Positions 46,263 through 56,169 of a DNA stretch of 64,000 nucleotides are shown here, one piece after another; position 1 is the first letter of the stretch; the number at the start of each line of letters is the position of its first letter. The notes under the pieces were generated by a model. The model was not told the origin of the DNA. It saw only the letters and a program-made list of their open reading frames with translations, and did not search any database. The translations under genes and the position numbers were made by a program. The stretch comes from JBCCTX01 sp964468435. GTDB lineage: Bacteria; Bacteroidota; Bacteroidia; J057. The stretch lies in contig CAYXVE010000021.1 of the NCBI GenBank assembly GCA_964468435.1, forward strand, positions 5,768-69,767. Direction: 5' to 3'.

Positions 46263-47480
46263 TTACAAGTCAATCCTTTCGGTAAAGAACACGTGCTTTT
46301 GCTTTTGAGCATCCATCGTGAAAATGAGGAAATAAGTGCCACCAGGGGTCGTTGCTATCTGTTTTTGTACCTGCCGAAATGGATGGGGAAAATAGCGTTG
46401 GAGCAGGTGTACTTGTGAGTGCTGTCCTGCCTTCAACCAGCGGTTGATCTTTCGGGGCTGATAGCTAAGCTTATCAAGTATCCGGAAGATTCTTCCTGGA
46501 AACGGATTTGTATAATGATGAGGGGAAAAGTAAAATCCTTCTGGATGATTGAGACTCCCGTCCCATTGTGGAAAATATTGTTCAAATAGTTTACGCGTGA
46601 GCCTTCCTTTATAGAAAGCTACATCGGGTTCGTATATATAGGCAGCATCGGTTGGGACAGGCTCTGGACTGGGACTGCCTTTCGATATTTCAGTATTAAA
46701 CTTATAAGAGGACATTATATTTCTCCGGGATACCTGAACTTGTATCTCAGGGGGGGCCTTGTATTGGGAATCCAGCTCTACCAGTAGTTCCTTGCATTCA
46801 TTTTGGACAGAAAGTATATGTATGCGATATATTAGGTCAAACTGCTGGAAGGCTTCATCTATATCAAACAAGGGAGAGAGTTTGATTACACATTTATGGG
46901 TATGGTGAAAAATCTGTGGTAGTAATGCCTTGATATTAGGCTGACTGTCTTCCAGACGAAAAACCCGTTTATTACCAGAGGGTCTCCGGTCTGGATCAAT
47001 GTATATAAGATCGTAGTGTGGTAATCTGTCCTGCAATAAAAATTTACAGGCATCAGCATACATAATTTCTACATTTCCAGCCTTTAGCTTACACATGTTC
47101 TCTGTCGTCACTTTAGCTAAAACTGGATCTGCCTCGACGGTAGTAACCCTTTCAAAGCTCTGAGAGAAGGAGTATGAATCCACTCCGAGTCCTCCTGTAA
47201 GATCCAGACATAGGTTACCCGAAAATGGTTTCATTTTTGCAGTAACTTGACTACTGGCTTGTTCGTAAGCTCTAGGTGGTATGATACATCGATACTTGTA
47301 AAAGGTCGGAAGCTTTTTGGAGGCTTTTTGCAAATATTTTACCTGTGTAGCGAGTAAGGTTGTAGGGATAGTAGGGTGGGTAAATTGCAGGGCAATGTCA
47401 TCAGAATTCATGTGCAGATGTTGTTCCAGACAGCTGAGCCATGTAGGACTTAGCAATACATCAAGATCAGCATTGGTCAT
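46263..47480 (-). CDS. Class I SAM methyltransferase with THUMP-like C-terminal domain
   Basis: This 405-residue protein binds S-adenosylmethionine through LCLDLTGGLGVDSYSFS (about residues 89-105), with the acidic end of strand 2 in VTTVEADPVLA and the NPPY-like motif replaced by YIDPDRRPS. The C-terminal part (about 330-400) fits the THUMP-like domain that accompanies this methyltransferase. It may act on RNA. It is intact. Confidence 0.88.
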   Translation of the reverse strand: MTNADLDVLLSPTWLSCLEQHLHMNSDDIALQFTHPTIPTTLLATQVKYLQKASKKLPTFYKYRCIIPPRAYEQASSQVTAKMKPFSGNLCLDLTGGLGVDSYSFSQSFERVTTVEADPVLAKVTTENMCKLKAGNVEIMYADACKFLLQDRLPHYDLIYIDPDRRPSGNKRVFRLEDSQPNIKALLPQIFHHTHKCVIKLSPLFDIDEAFQQFDLIYRIHILSVQNECKELLVELDSQYKAPPEIQVQVSRRNIMSSYKFNTEISKGSPSPEPVPTDAAYIYEPDVAFYKGRLTRKLFEQYFPQWDGSLNHPEGFYFSPHHYTNPFPGRIFRILDKLSYQPRKINRWLKAGQHSQVHLLQRYFPHPFRQVQKQIATTPGGTYFLIFTMDAQKQKHVFFTERIDL

Positions 47481-47640
47481 TTATACAACATTTGAGGATA
47501 AACATACACATATCTTTCTAGTTAAATCAACGATGACTTTGAAATGCTGTAGAGATCGTTGTAAATTTGAACATATTCAATTTTTGAAATACCAGCACAA
47601 TATTATCAATCAAAATCAGGTAAATTTTACTAAAAAGTAG

Positions 47641-47766
47641 ATGACTATGAAGCGTATTAAAACTGTCTTAATTGCTCTATTGCTACTGGGTGCATTGGCT
47701 GCATCTACCACTGGGTGTGCGATTTCCAGAGGATGCCATGCTACGAGGATCGGCAATCACAGATAA
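47641..47766 (+). CDS. Small exported lipoprotein-like peptide (41 residues)
   Basis: The frame MTMKRIKTVLIALLLLGALA continues ASTTGC and a short Cys/Arg-rich tail (SRGCHATR). It has a basic start, a long hydrophobic core and a Cys at the expected lipobox, although the -3 residue is Thr instead of Leu. If lipidated, the mature part would have only 16 residues. It stands between two minus-strand genes, the methyltransferase and OsmC, and ends 4 bases before the OsmC stop. Similar tiny lipoproteins are scattered in this phylum as far as I know, without known function. Confidence 0.55.
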   Translation: MTMKRIKTVLIALLLLGALAASTTGCAISRGCHATRIGNHR

Positions 47767-47770
47767 GAAC

Positions 47771-48181
47771 CTATAAATAGGTAAACTTTAAGTTCACCGT
47801 GATATCGGGATGTATACTCTTTGCTACAGGGCAATTTAGCGCAGTGTCTTCGAGAATTTTTCGTTCGGCTTCATTCAGTTCGTATTCGCTGAAGGTAATA
47901 TGAACATGGAGTTCAGATACCCTTCTCGGACCTGATGCCATAATTTTTTCTACAGATCCTTGCACTTTACCCATTGTTATTTCTCTCTTTTCTGAAACGA
48001 TACCCATCACGGTAAGCATGCAGGAAACCAGAGAAGTAGCGAGAAGATCGGTGGGTGAAAAAGCTTCACCTTTACCATGGTTATCGGTAGGAGCATCTGT
48101 AATAATTTTATTGGAAGAGAGAGCATGAATGGCCTCTGTTCTGAGTTCTCCCAGATATTCGATCGTAGATGTTGGGGTCAT
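47771..48181 (-). CDS. OsmC/Ohr family protein
   Basis: This 136-residue protein is of the OsmC family, thiol-dependent peroxidases that use organic hydroperoxides. The two reactive Cys are in SLVSCMLTVMGI (about residue 53) and ALNCPVAKSI (near 118). GEAFSPTDLLATSLVS and the ending LKFTYL fit the family. It lies 32 bases from the apaG stop and reads in the same direction. Confidence 0.9.
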   Translation of the reverse strand: MTPTSTIEYLGELRTEAIHALSSNKIITDAPTDNHGKGEAFSPTDLLATSLVSCMLTVMGIVSEKREITMGKVQGSVEKIMASGPRRVSELHVHITFSEYELNEAERKILEDTALNCPVAKSIHPDITVNLKFTYL

Positions 48182-48212
48182 AGAGTTGAACTAAGTATGT
48201 GGTTTGACAGTA

Positions 48213-48620
48213 CTAATTGTTTAAAGAAGGAACAGTCATAGCAAATGGAGGTATTTCTACATCAAAATGGCATTGATCGACTTGGCGTATCATGGTGTAC
48301 GTACCAAACATTTTACCTATGGGTGTCTTAAAATGAGCACCACTGATATACCGATGAGTCTCCCCGGGTCGTATATGAGGTTGCTTTCCAACTACTCCTT
48401 CGCCTTCTACGACTCGTTCGCTACCGACCCCGTCGATGATATGCCACTTACGGGTAATCAATTGTACATCATAGGGCGATTCATTAATAATTTCTACCTG
48501 ATAAGCAAATACGTAGTAACTGTCTCTAGGATAAGACTCCTCACTGATGTAAGCCGTCCGGACATTGATCCTGATACCTTCGGTTGTCCTACTCGAAGGC
48601 TCTGAAAAAGTATAATGCAT
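48213..48620 (-). CDS. apaG: ApaG
   Basis: ApaG (DUF525) is a small Ig-like-fold protein of about 125-135 residues; this one has 135. I start at the ATG at 48620; a TTG at 48629 is the alternative. The family blocks YVFAYQVEIINESPYDVQL, RKWHIIDG, VEGEGVVGKQPHIRPGE and GTYTMIRQV are all visible. The biochemical role is unsettled (cation or nucleotide binding). It starts 11 bases after the PspA-like gene stop, so it could be in that operon. Confidence 0.92.
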   Translation of the reverse strand: MHYTFSEPSSRTTEGIRINVRTAYISEESYPRDSYYVFAYQVEIINESPYDVQLITRKWHIIDGVGSERVVEGEGVVGKQPHIRPGETHRYISGAHFKTPIGKMFGTYTMIRQVDQCHFDVEIPPFAMTVPSLNN

Positions 48621-48630
48621 AATTGCCAAG

Positions 48631-49119
48631 TTAAAAATCTCCTAACGTCTTTTTTTGAGGGGGCAATTGATTTTCATCACTAGCAGGGTGATTTTTATTC
48701 TTTTGTTCGACAGACTTTTTTAAAGATGATTTTTGTCGCGAAGCATGATCTGCTGTTGAAGGCTTATTTTGTTCTTCAATTAAACCCATTTCACGTTTTA
48801 ATTGTTTGACCATTTCTTCGGCAGACAACCTTGCACGCTCAGCTTCTAAAGCCAGGTCTTCTATTTTATCCTGTTCCAATGAAGGAGCAACTTGATCGAT
48901 AAACATTTCCATCTTTGCTTCTGTCAGCACTGCTTCTTCATTGAGTTTGCGGATCCATTCATCAGTATCGTCATCCATGGCGTTGTTGATTTCAGATAAA
49001 GCCTCATTAATGCGCTGCATTTTGCGCAATTTCTTAGCTTTTTCGAGAAATTCTTTCCTCGTACTCAGCTCTTGCTTGTACTGCTCTTTGAGCTGCCTGC
49101 GTTTTTCTTCTCCAGTCAT
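48631..49119 (-). CDS. Coiled-coil protein resembling the C-terminal half of PspA
   Basis: This 162-residue protein is helical and charged from 1 to about 115, then has a low-complexity polar tail rich in Lys, Ser, Gln and Pro. Residues about 40-112 resemble the last third of the PspA encoded just upstream: KLNEEAVLTEAKMEMFIDQV against RINEETAKNEARMEMALDSV, and AEEMVKQLKREMGL against ARELVEQFKMEMGM. It lacks the N-terminal amphipathic helix and first long hairpin of PspA. A partial duplication of pspA that became a separate partner is the simplest reading. The two genes are 68 bases apart and likely one operon. Confidence 0.75.
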   Translation of the reverse strand: MTGEEKRRQLKEQYKQELSTRKEFLEKAKKLRKMQRINEALSEINNAMDDDTDEWIRKLNEEAVLTEAKMEMFIDQVAPSLEQDKIEDLALEAERARLSAEEMVKQLKREMGLIEEQNKPSTADHASRQKSSLKKSVEQKNKNHPASDENQLPPQKKTLGDF

Positions 49120-49187
49120 AGCTATTTACGCTAAAAATATTTACCTCCATCTGATAGAGCAGAAAGTGCTCCATCAGATTAGCAATA

Positions 49188-49919
49188 TCAAGAATTTTTT
49201 TCTGTATCTAGATTGGGATCGTCTTTGAGCGTCTCCTCAATGGGTGACTCTTCATAGGACATTCCCATTTCCATTTTAAATTGTTCAACCAATTCTCTGG
49301 CTCTGAGTTTTTCAGCCTCCTCTTCGATTTTGTAAGAATCTGTATCTACCGAATCGAGCGCCATTTCCATGCGCGCCTCGTTTTTGGCTGTCTCTTCATT
49401 GATACGGTTGAGCATCTCATCGTGGGTAGCATCAATTCCGGCAATTTCAAACTGCTCCATGGTATCAGCAATTTTTGACTGCCACTTAGCACGTTCGTGC
49501 GCTCTCAACGCCTCTTTAGCCTGATTGATTTTCTTTTCCCGCTCACGCATGAATACTTTCTTTACCTCTAATGCTTTAGAGTAAGCACTTTCAGCAGTCT
49601 CATGCTGCTCTTTGGTATTCATCATATGATATTTTACGGTCTCCAGGCGGAGTGCATAGTTCTGCGCAATGTCTTCTCTACCTGCCTGAATAGCACTCTT
49701 CATTCTGTTGACCAGTTGTTTGTATTCATCCTGATACTTCTTGAGTTCTTTTTCAAGAAGGGTAACATTGGCTTTAACCGTGGCAATATTCTCGTTCATC
49801 TTGGGAATCTGATCATTCATTTCCCTGATATTCTGTTCGAGAATCAGCTTAGGATCTTCGATCGTGCTGACTAAGCCACCGAATAAGGCTCTTATGGCGC
49901 GTACAAATCTTTTCCACAT
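49188..49919 (-). CDS. pspA: PspA/IM30 (ESCRT-III-like) membrane-stress protein
   Basis: This 243-residue protein forms the long helical hairpin of the PspA/Vipp1 family. It starts MWKRFVRAIRALFGGLVSTI, the amphipathic membrane-binding helix, then EDPKLILEQNIREMNDQIPK. The end has LVEQFKMEMGMSYEESP, and the last residues are acidic. Such proteins build rods or rings that stabilise damaged membranes. No pspF, pspB or pspC is nearby, so regulation differs from that of enterobacteria. A C-terminal-half copy lies downstream. Confidence 0.92.
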   Translation of the reverse strand: MWKRFVRAIRALFGGLVSTIEDPKLILEQNIREMNDQIPKMNENIATVKANVTLLEKELKKYQDEYKQLVNRMKSAIQAGREDIAQNYALRLETVKYHMMNTKEQHETAESAYSKALEVKKVFMREREKKINQAKEALRAHERAKWQSKIADTMEQFEIAGIDATHDEMLNRINEETAKNEARMEMALDSVDTDSYKIEEEAEKLRARELVEQFKMEMGMSYEESPIEETLKDDPNLDTEKNS

Positions 49920-50181
49920 AATTGATTAAGCTTGTTAATTTGAGTTTCGATTGCTTTCACAATTTACAAAACATGTGAAAAAATACCAGTTAATTACACG
50001 CACCTTATTTTACGAATACGCGTTGGTAATAAAAATCATACCTCACTTCAAAATTAACCCATAAATTATACATACATAATTTAAACATTACTCCTGATAT
50101 TTCAATATATTTTTTCCACAATGCGTTAATAATCCGAAAACTCCAACTCTTCCCATCATAAAAGCATTCTTGATCATTCAC

Positions 50182-50556
50182 ATGCAAACTGTTCAGGATT
50201 TTATCATGTCTCAGATAGGTACTCAGCGCGATATCCTGCTTTTTCTGGATTCTTTGATCGCATCTTACCCCGGTGTTACCTGCAAAATCCGGTATAAGGT
50301 ACCTTTTTATTACCAAAGAAGCTGGATTTGTTACCTAAACCCCATCAAGCCAGATGGGATAGAACTGGCTTTTTTGCGGGGAAATGAACTATCTAATGAA
50401 CGAGGAATGCTCGAAGCGCATGGTAGGAAGCAAGTCAAGGGCTTGAGATTTTATTCTCTCGAGGAAATTTCTGAAGAGACCGCCAGGGAAAGTCTACAGG
50501 AAGCATTGATACTGGATAAGACAGTGAAATATGGACGACCCAGATATAATAAATGA
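50182..50556 (+). CDS. DUF1801 protein
   Basis: This 124-residue protein has the DUF1801 fold: a helical start (MQTVQDFIMSQIGTQRDILL), the core IRYKVPFYYQRSWICYLNPI, and a late block KGLRFYSLEEI. The start is the ATG at 50182, with 50170 as an alternative. The family includes proteins linked to iron-sulfur scaffolds and phosphoribosyl folds, and no function is assigned here. It is divergent from pspA. Confidence 0.82.
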   Translation: MQTVQDFIMSQIGTQRDILLFLDSLIASYPGVTCKIRYKVPFYYQRSWICYLNPIKPDGIELAFLRGNELSNERGMLEAHGRKQVKGLRFYSLEEISEETARESLQEALILDKTVKYGRPRYNK

Positions 50557-50663
50557 CTAAATTAAAATTGTTGTTTTAATAATTGTTTACCAATAGACAA
50601 AACCTAACCCCCTTCATATCGTTCATGTATAAAATTTCTTTTTACTTTTTCTTCATAGGGATA

Positions 50664-50671
50664 TAATTTTG
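50664..50671 (+). promoter_or_regulatory. Candidate -7 element of dsbD
   Basis: TAATTTTG matches TAnnTTTG, 21 bases before the dsbD ATG at 50692. The upstream zone is T-rich without a perfect TTTG. Confidence 0.4.
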
Positions 50672-50691
50672 AAGCTAAATACCAATTGATC

Positions 50692-52904
50692 ATGAAGCGT
50701 ATATTCACATTACTGGCATTTTGTTCTCTAGTTACTCTGCACGCCCAGGTCCAGCAACTCGTAGCCTGGAGCCATGATTTTGCTGAAGATGAGTCTGTGG
50801 CAGTGGGAGATGAAGTGGTGTTGACTTTTACTGCTGACATAGATCCAGGCCATTGGGTATACTCTTCAGTACCCTCACAGGGTAATCCAGGTGCAGCTAC
50901 AAGCTTTGAGGTAGACGAGCAAGCAGGTGTGGAGATTATGGATAAATTGGACGAAGAAGGTGACCCTAAGAAATATTATGATGAGATTTTTGAGACGGAT
51001 ATGGTCAAGTACTATGACAAAGTAGTATTTAAGCAGCCTATCAAAATCCAGGAATCCTCTGCCAAAATAGAAGGCTATATCCGTTATCAAGTCTGCAACG
51101 ATCAGTTGTGCATCCCTGGCGATTATACCTTTACTTTCACACCTACTATCTCGGATAAAAAAAAAAGTTAACAAAGTCCCGCACTGAAGAATCTATTCAG
51201 AAAATTTCTCAGGGAGGTGAACCTCAGGAAGATGCATCCCCCCAGCCTATAGCAACATCAGAGTCCACTGAAACGCTAACAAATTCTGAAACCAACTCAG
51301 ATAATAAGGAAGAGACGTCGGTATCTGGTTTTGAACCAGTTCCCAATATGCTGGATCTCAATCCTGCTGAAAAAACTTTAGCTGAGGGTATAGCCGAAGA
51401 CGAGACTTTTACGGAACCTATTGATACACAACGCAGTGGTGGATTAATGAAACTCATTATTCAGGGCTTTCTCTTTGGACTCGCTTCAGTACTCACCCCC
51501 TGCATTTTCCCCATGATCCCGCTTACCGTAAGTTATTTCACCAAGAGAGAACGAGCTCGGGTAAGAGGCGTCCGTGATGCAACCTTCTATGGGATATCAA
51601 TCATCGCGATCTACACAGGACTCGCCTTGGCACTTTCTACGATTTTTGGCCCTGAGACGATGCAGCGCATTGCCATTAGTCCGGTATTCAACCTTGCATT
51701 CTTTGCTTTGCTGATCGTATTTGCTTTGTCTTTCATGGGTATGTTTGAGATCACCCTGCCGTCTTCCTGGAGTACAGCCATAGGTAAACAAAGTGATCGG
51801 GGTGGAATGATCGGGATATTTTTAATGGCACTAACCCTAGCCATAGTATCTTTCTCCTGTACGGGTCCAATCGTAGCTACTGCATTAGGGGATGCCTTCT
51901 ACCAGGGAGCTTTTGTAGCTCCAGCAGTGACCATGCTTTCCTTTTCCACGGCCATGGCACTGCCTTTTGTGATGTTTGCCATTTTTCCTCAATGGCTCTC
52001 TTCCCTGCCCAAATCCGGCGGATGGCTCAACTCAGTAAAAGTTACGCTGGGATTGCTAGAACTTGCACTGGCATTTATCTATCTCAGCCGTGCGGATCTG
52101 GTGATGAACTGGAATCTACTTAGCAGAGAATCCTTTATCGGAATTTGGATCGTGATTTTTACAGTATTGGGAATCTATTTGTTGGGAAAAATAAGGCTGC
52201 CACATGACAGTCCGATAGAAAAGCTTTCCATACCCAGATTGCTACTAGCTATGGCTTCCCTATGGTTTGTATTATACCTGATCCCTGGTCTTTGGGGTGC
52301 TCCACTGAAGATGTTGAGCGGATATACCCCGATTAGTACTGAGAATATCGGTGTACTGCTCCAAAGGGGCCAGGAAATAGGCCAGCGCACAGGATCTGCA
52401 GAAGTAAATGACATTTGTGCCTATCCAGACAAGAAATTTTCTCACTTGGAAGAGAGCACTCCCAGAGGCTTTTGCGCCTTTTATGACCTGAAGCAAGGCT
52501 TGGCATATGCCAAAGAACACAATAAGCCGGTATTTCTCGATTTTACAGGTCATACCTGCGCCAATTGTCGTTATCTCGAACAAAATGCCTGGCCCGACCC
52601 TGTCATCCAGCAGTACATCAATGAAAGGTATGTTTTGATATCGTTGTACACGGATGACCGTGTCAAACTAGAAGAGATGGAAGTACTTCCCAGTGGCAAA
52701 AAGCTTCGCACCGTTGGAAATAAGTGGCTACAATACGAGATCAATGAATACAATTCCAATGCTCAGCCACTGTATGTGTTGATGGATCACGACAAGTCGC
52801 TGCTAGTGCCTCCTATGGGTTACAATCCGCCATTAAACCTGGAAACCTACCGGGATTTCTTTGAGCGGGGACTGGAAGTATATCGTCAGCGACATGGTTC
52901 CTGA
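50692..52904 (+). CDS. dsbD: DsbD, thiol:disulfide interchange protein, split by a -1 frame break at an A10 run
   Basis: Two frames make one DsbD. The first (50692-51171) gives a signal peptide (MKRIFTLLAFCSLVTLHA) and the N-terminal immunoglobulin-like domain with CNDQLCIPGDYTF, then stops at TAA 51169-51171. Ten A at 51157-51166 precede it. Shifting back one base gives an acidic linker and the membrane domain with the redox Cys in LTPCIFPMIPLT and SFSCTGPIV, and a thioredoxin domain with FTGHTCANCRYL. The repaired protein has 737 residues. The linker is open all the way. A run of A with AAAAAAG could allow -1 slippage; a sequencing or true deletion is the alternative. The gene supplies electrons to periplasmic Cys proteins. 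Confidence 0.8.
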
Positions 52905-52975
52905 TGGGAAGTTATTTATCCCTTCCAGGTTTTCAGCAATCCTTCTACCTTTGCAGCATGATAATCAACACTCTT

Positions 52976-55288
52976 ATGCAGAGGATTTTTTTTATCTGCG
53001 GAATTCTGCTGATAAGCCCTTTTTTAGCTGCTCAAGTCAACCTTCGCCCCGGGGATTGGCAGGCTTATCTCAACCACCGCAGAGCGGTGGCATCGGTCAG
53101 CCACATGGGATGGATCTTTTCCATCACCAGCGGAGGTATGTTTTCCTTTGATCCTGCCACTGAAGAGATACAAACCTATTCCACAGTCGAAGGACTCAGT
53201 GATATCAATCCTACAACCATTTATCAAGACCCTCGAAATGAAGTGGTATATATCGGCTTTCAGGATGGTTCGATCAACTTTTTTCAGGATCCTGGCGAAA
53301 TCCGGATCATCACCGATATTTCCCGTAACAATTCTTTCGTTGCCAAAGCGATCCGGGATTTCACCAGTGATGAGAACTTTCTCTATGTCGCCACGGATTT
53401 TGGCGTCGTGATTTTCCGGCTTGAAAACCGCCTACCGGCCTTTACCGTGCAGCAATTTGGCAATAAGGTCTCCAGGCTTCCAGTAGCTTCCGTCACTATT
53501 TTCAATGGCAGAATATGGGCCACCCTGGAAGAGGGTGAACTCTACAGCGCTCCAGTGGGTTTTCCCAATCTGTCCGATCCCAATATCTGGCGACTGGAAA
53601 ACGGCGCAAATGGACTTCCACTGGGCCTGGATATCCTGGAAGCCAAGGGAAATTCCCAGGCCATTTATGCCCGTACCGAAAATACAGTCTACGTCAACAG
53701 GGGCGATCAGTGGGAGATATCCCCCGAGTTCAATAACCGCTACAATCATATTTTCGTGCAGAAGGACATGGTAGGAGCTTCATTTGTCAGTGAAACCAAA
53801 ATCGTACCGGATATTGGTGCACCCTTTGTATTTTTTATTACCGGAGCAGTTGAAGATGTATTGCTGGCAAATGGTGAATACTACATCGCCAAGACCTTTA
53901 GGGGAGTAGACCGGAGATTGAGTTCAGGAGAGATCGTCGATATTACGCCTAGTGGTCCTGGATCCAATAATGCGACGGAAATAGCTACCTATAATGGAGA
54001 GATATACATAGCACCAAGAGGATATCGGAGTGGTTTTGTCCCTGATATTTTTCGCGATGGTATCTATTATTTCAAGCCTGAGACAGGCTGGGAGATACTG
54101 GATTCAGAAGAAGAACTGGACCCGGAGCGCGTCAATACGAGTTTTGCAAGAGCATTTTATGACAGGAATACTGGAACTGCTTATCTGGGATCTTTTGGAA
54201 AAGGCATTGTTGTCTTGAAAAATGGAGAATTGCAGACTTTTTATGACTGTGAGAATTCTGGCCTAAGTACAATCTCGGGTGTATGCTTACCAGGCGATTT
54301 CAATTTTATCGATACCCGCATCAGCGGTCTTAGTGTGGATGATCAGGGCTATCTCTGGGTAACCCAGACTTTGGCAGAAGAGCCATTGCTCGTCAAATCG
54401 CCAGAGGATGAATGGTTTGCTGTTCCAGCCAACCGCTTCCGTACCAGTACAGAATTTATTGGAATGATCAGCGATGATCTGGGTAGTAAGTGGATCATCA
54501 ACCGACGCAATGGGTTAATCGTGTACAATGATAATGGTACACCAGAAGACCTGCAGGACGACCGGATCGTCAACCTGAATCCCATTCGCACCAACCGCGA
54601 TGGCGACTGCGACCCAACTAATGAGGTACTCTCCATCGCCAGAGACCTAGATGGATTTATTTGGGTCGGTACCAATAAAGGAGTAGTAGTGTATTTTGAT
54701 CCCTTCAGTGCAGCATTTGGTGAGCAGGTAGAGGGTACACGACCTATCTTCAATGGACGATGCCTGCTAGAAAATGAGCAAATCTTATCCATTGGCATTG
54801 ATGGAGCCAATCGCAAATGGTTTGCCACAGAAAATGGGATATTTCTTATGAATGAGACCGGAGAAGAGCTTATAGCACATTTCACTACCGGAAATAGCCC
54901 ATTACTCTCCGACCGGGTCAACCACGTCTCGATTGATCAGGCTACCGGCCAGGTGTCCATGGCTACAGACCTTGGAGTGATCGGCTATCAGAGCCAAGCC
55001 ACTGAATCGGTAGTTGGTTGCCAGGAAGTACTGGTCTATCCCAATCCGGTATTTACCGATTATGATGGAGACATTGTGATTAAGGGATCTGCACGTGGTG
55101 CTACTGTCAAAATTACGACAGTTTCTGGCCGTTTGGTACGCGAACTTCGCGCCAACGGCGGTACCACTACCTGGGATGGGCGAGATATACGAGGTGATAA
55201 GGTACATTCGGGAGTGTATCTGGCCATGATGGCCGATGATGATGGAGAAAATGCCTGTATTGGTAAATTTACTGTTATTAGAAGGTAG
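52976..55288 (+). CDS. porZ: PorZ-like type IX secretion protein
   Basis: This 770-residue exported protein starts MQRIFFICGILLISPFLAAQ; ATGs at 52904 and 52958 are alternatives. The N-terminal half matches the PorZ propeller (SITSGGMFSFDPATEEIQTY, EGLSDINPTTIYQDPR, YIGFQDGSINFF). The later part has further propeller blades such as LWVTQTLAEEPLL and IWVGTNKGVVVYFDP. The last 80 residues are a sorting-type C-terminal domain (YPNPVFTDYDGDIVI to CIGKFTVIRR). PorZ is part of the T9SS attachment complex with PorU, PorV and PorQ, and binds A-LPS. It comes right after dsbD, which has a link to disulfide folding. Confidence 0.82.
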   Translation: MQRIFFICGILLISPFLAAQVNLRPGDWQAYLNHRRAVASVSHMGWIFSITSGGMFSFDPATEEIQTYSTVEGLSDINPTTIYQDPRNEVVYIGFQDGSINFFQDPGEIRIITDISRNNSFVAKAIRDFTSDENFLYVATDFGVVIFRLENRLPAFTVQQFGNKVSRLPVASVTIFNGRIWATLEEGELYSAPVGFPNLSDPNIWRLENGANGLPLGLDILEAKGNSQAIYARTENTVYVNRGDQWEISPEFNNRYNHIFVQKDMVGASFVSETKIVPDIGAPFVFFITGAVEDVLLANGEYYIAKTFRGVDRRLSSGEIVDITPSGPGSNNATEIATYNGEIYIAPRGYRSGFVPDIFRDGIYYFKPETGWEILDSEEELDPERVNTSFARAFYDRNTGTAYLGSFGKGIVVLKNGELQTFYDCENSGLSTISGVCLPGDFNFIDTRISGLSVDDQGYLWVTQTLAEEPLLVKSPEDEWFAVPANRFRTSTEFIGMISDDLGSKWIINRRNGLIVYNDNGTPEDLQDDRIVNLNPIRTNRDGDCDPTNEVLSIARDLDGFIWVGTNKGVVVYFDPFSAAFGEQVEGTRPIFNGRCLLENEQILSIGIDGANRKWFATENGIFLMNETGEELIAHFTTGNSPLLSDRVNHVSIDQATGQVSMATDLGVIGYQSQATESVVGCQEVLVYPNPVFTDYDGDIVIKGSARGATVKITTVSGRLVRELRANGGTTTWDGRDIRGDKVHSGVYLAMMADDDGENACIGKFTVIRR

Positions 55289-55366
55289 ATCGTAGAAAGA
55301 ATAGGTATGATGTTACCTGATTTCTCATCACTACATGCCAGGATTTACTCTACACGATCAATTTAT

Positions 55367-55984
55367 ATGAACTCAAAGCTTTTATTAATATTTGTCAAGC
55401 ACCCTGTGCCAGGGAGGGTTAAGACCCGCCTTGCGGCGGATGTAGGAGATGAAGCTGCCGTAAGGATATACCAGCAACTTTTGGGCTATACCCTGTCCCT
55501 TACCCAACCTTTAGAAGTGGATAACGTGGTGTTTTATGGCAACAAAGTACCTGAGACAGATCTATGGCAGAAAGCAGGCTATCCACGGTATTTACAAGAA
55601 GGCCCTACACTCGGAGATCGTATGGAGCAAGCATTTACCTGGGGGTTTGACCAGGGATACCAGGAAATAGCGATCATCGGTAGCGACTGTGCAGAGCTTA
55701 CTACGGATATTTTGACACAGGCTTTTGATATTTTATTGGATCACAATGCTGTGATAGGCCCTGCCCATGACGGTGGCTACTATCTACTGGGTATGAAACA
55801 CCTTATTCCCGGGGTTTTTCAACGTAAATACTGGAGTACAAGTACCGTTTTTGCCGCGACAATCCGGGATTTTGAGTTAGCAGAAATCTCTTATAAGCTA
55901 CTGCCTACTTTATCTGATGTAGATACTGTAGAAGACCTGAAGGGGACGTTTTTGGAGCTAGAGGGGATGACGGACAGTGGATGA
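55367..55984 (+). CDS. TIGR04282-family (DUF2064) glycosyltransferase-like protein
   Basis: This 205-residue protein has the start MNSKLLLIFVKHPVPGRVKT, typical of DUF2064/TIGR04282. LGDRMEQAF, IIGSDCAELT with the metal-binding SD, and GPAHDGGYYLLGM follow. The family is a GT-A-like transferase named for arsenosugar synthesis, but its substrate is mostly unknown. I use the ATG at 55367; earlier ATGs extend past the family start. It follows porZ by 78 bases. Confidence 0.88.
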   Translation: MNSKLLLIFVKHPVPGRVKTRLAADVGDEAAVRIYQQLLGYTLSLTQPLEVDNVVFYGNKVPETDLWQKAGYPRYLQEGPTLGDRMEQAFTWGFDQGYQEIAIIGSDCAELTTDILTQAFDILLDHNAVIGPAHDGGYYLLGMKHLIPGVFQRKYWSTSTVFAATIRDFELAEISYKLLPTLSDVDTVEDLKGTFLELEGMTDSG

Positions 55985-56169
55985 TAGACTACTGACGACG
56001 GAGGATGGGCGATGGATTGGTATAAGTAGCCTACGGACAGATCCTGTACAATCCTACTTATTAAAAAAAGTGCTTCAATATCCGTATATTTATGTGAGCT
56101 GTAATCTGTGGTTAAGCTGACCCAAACCACATTTTTTCCTTATTTTCACCCTAACTAAAATCCATAATC

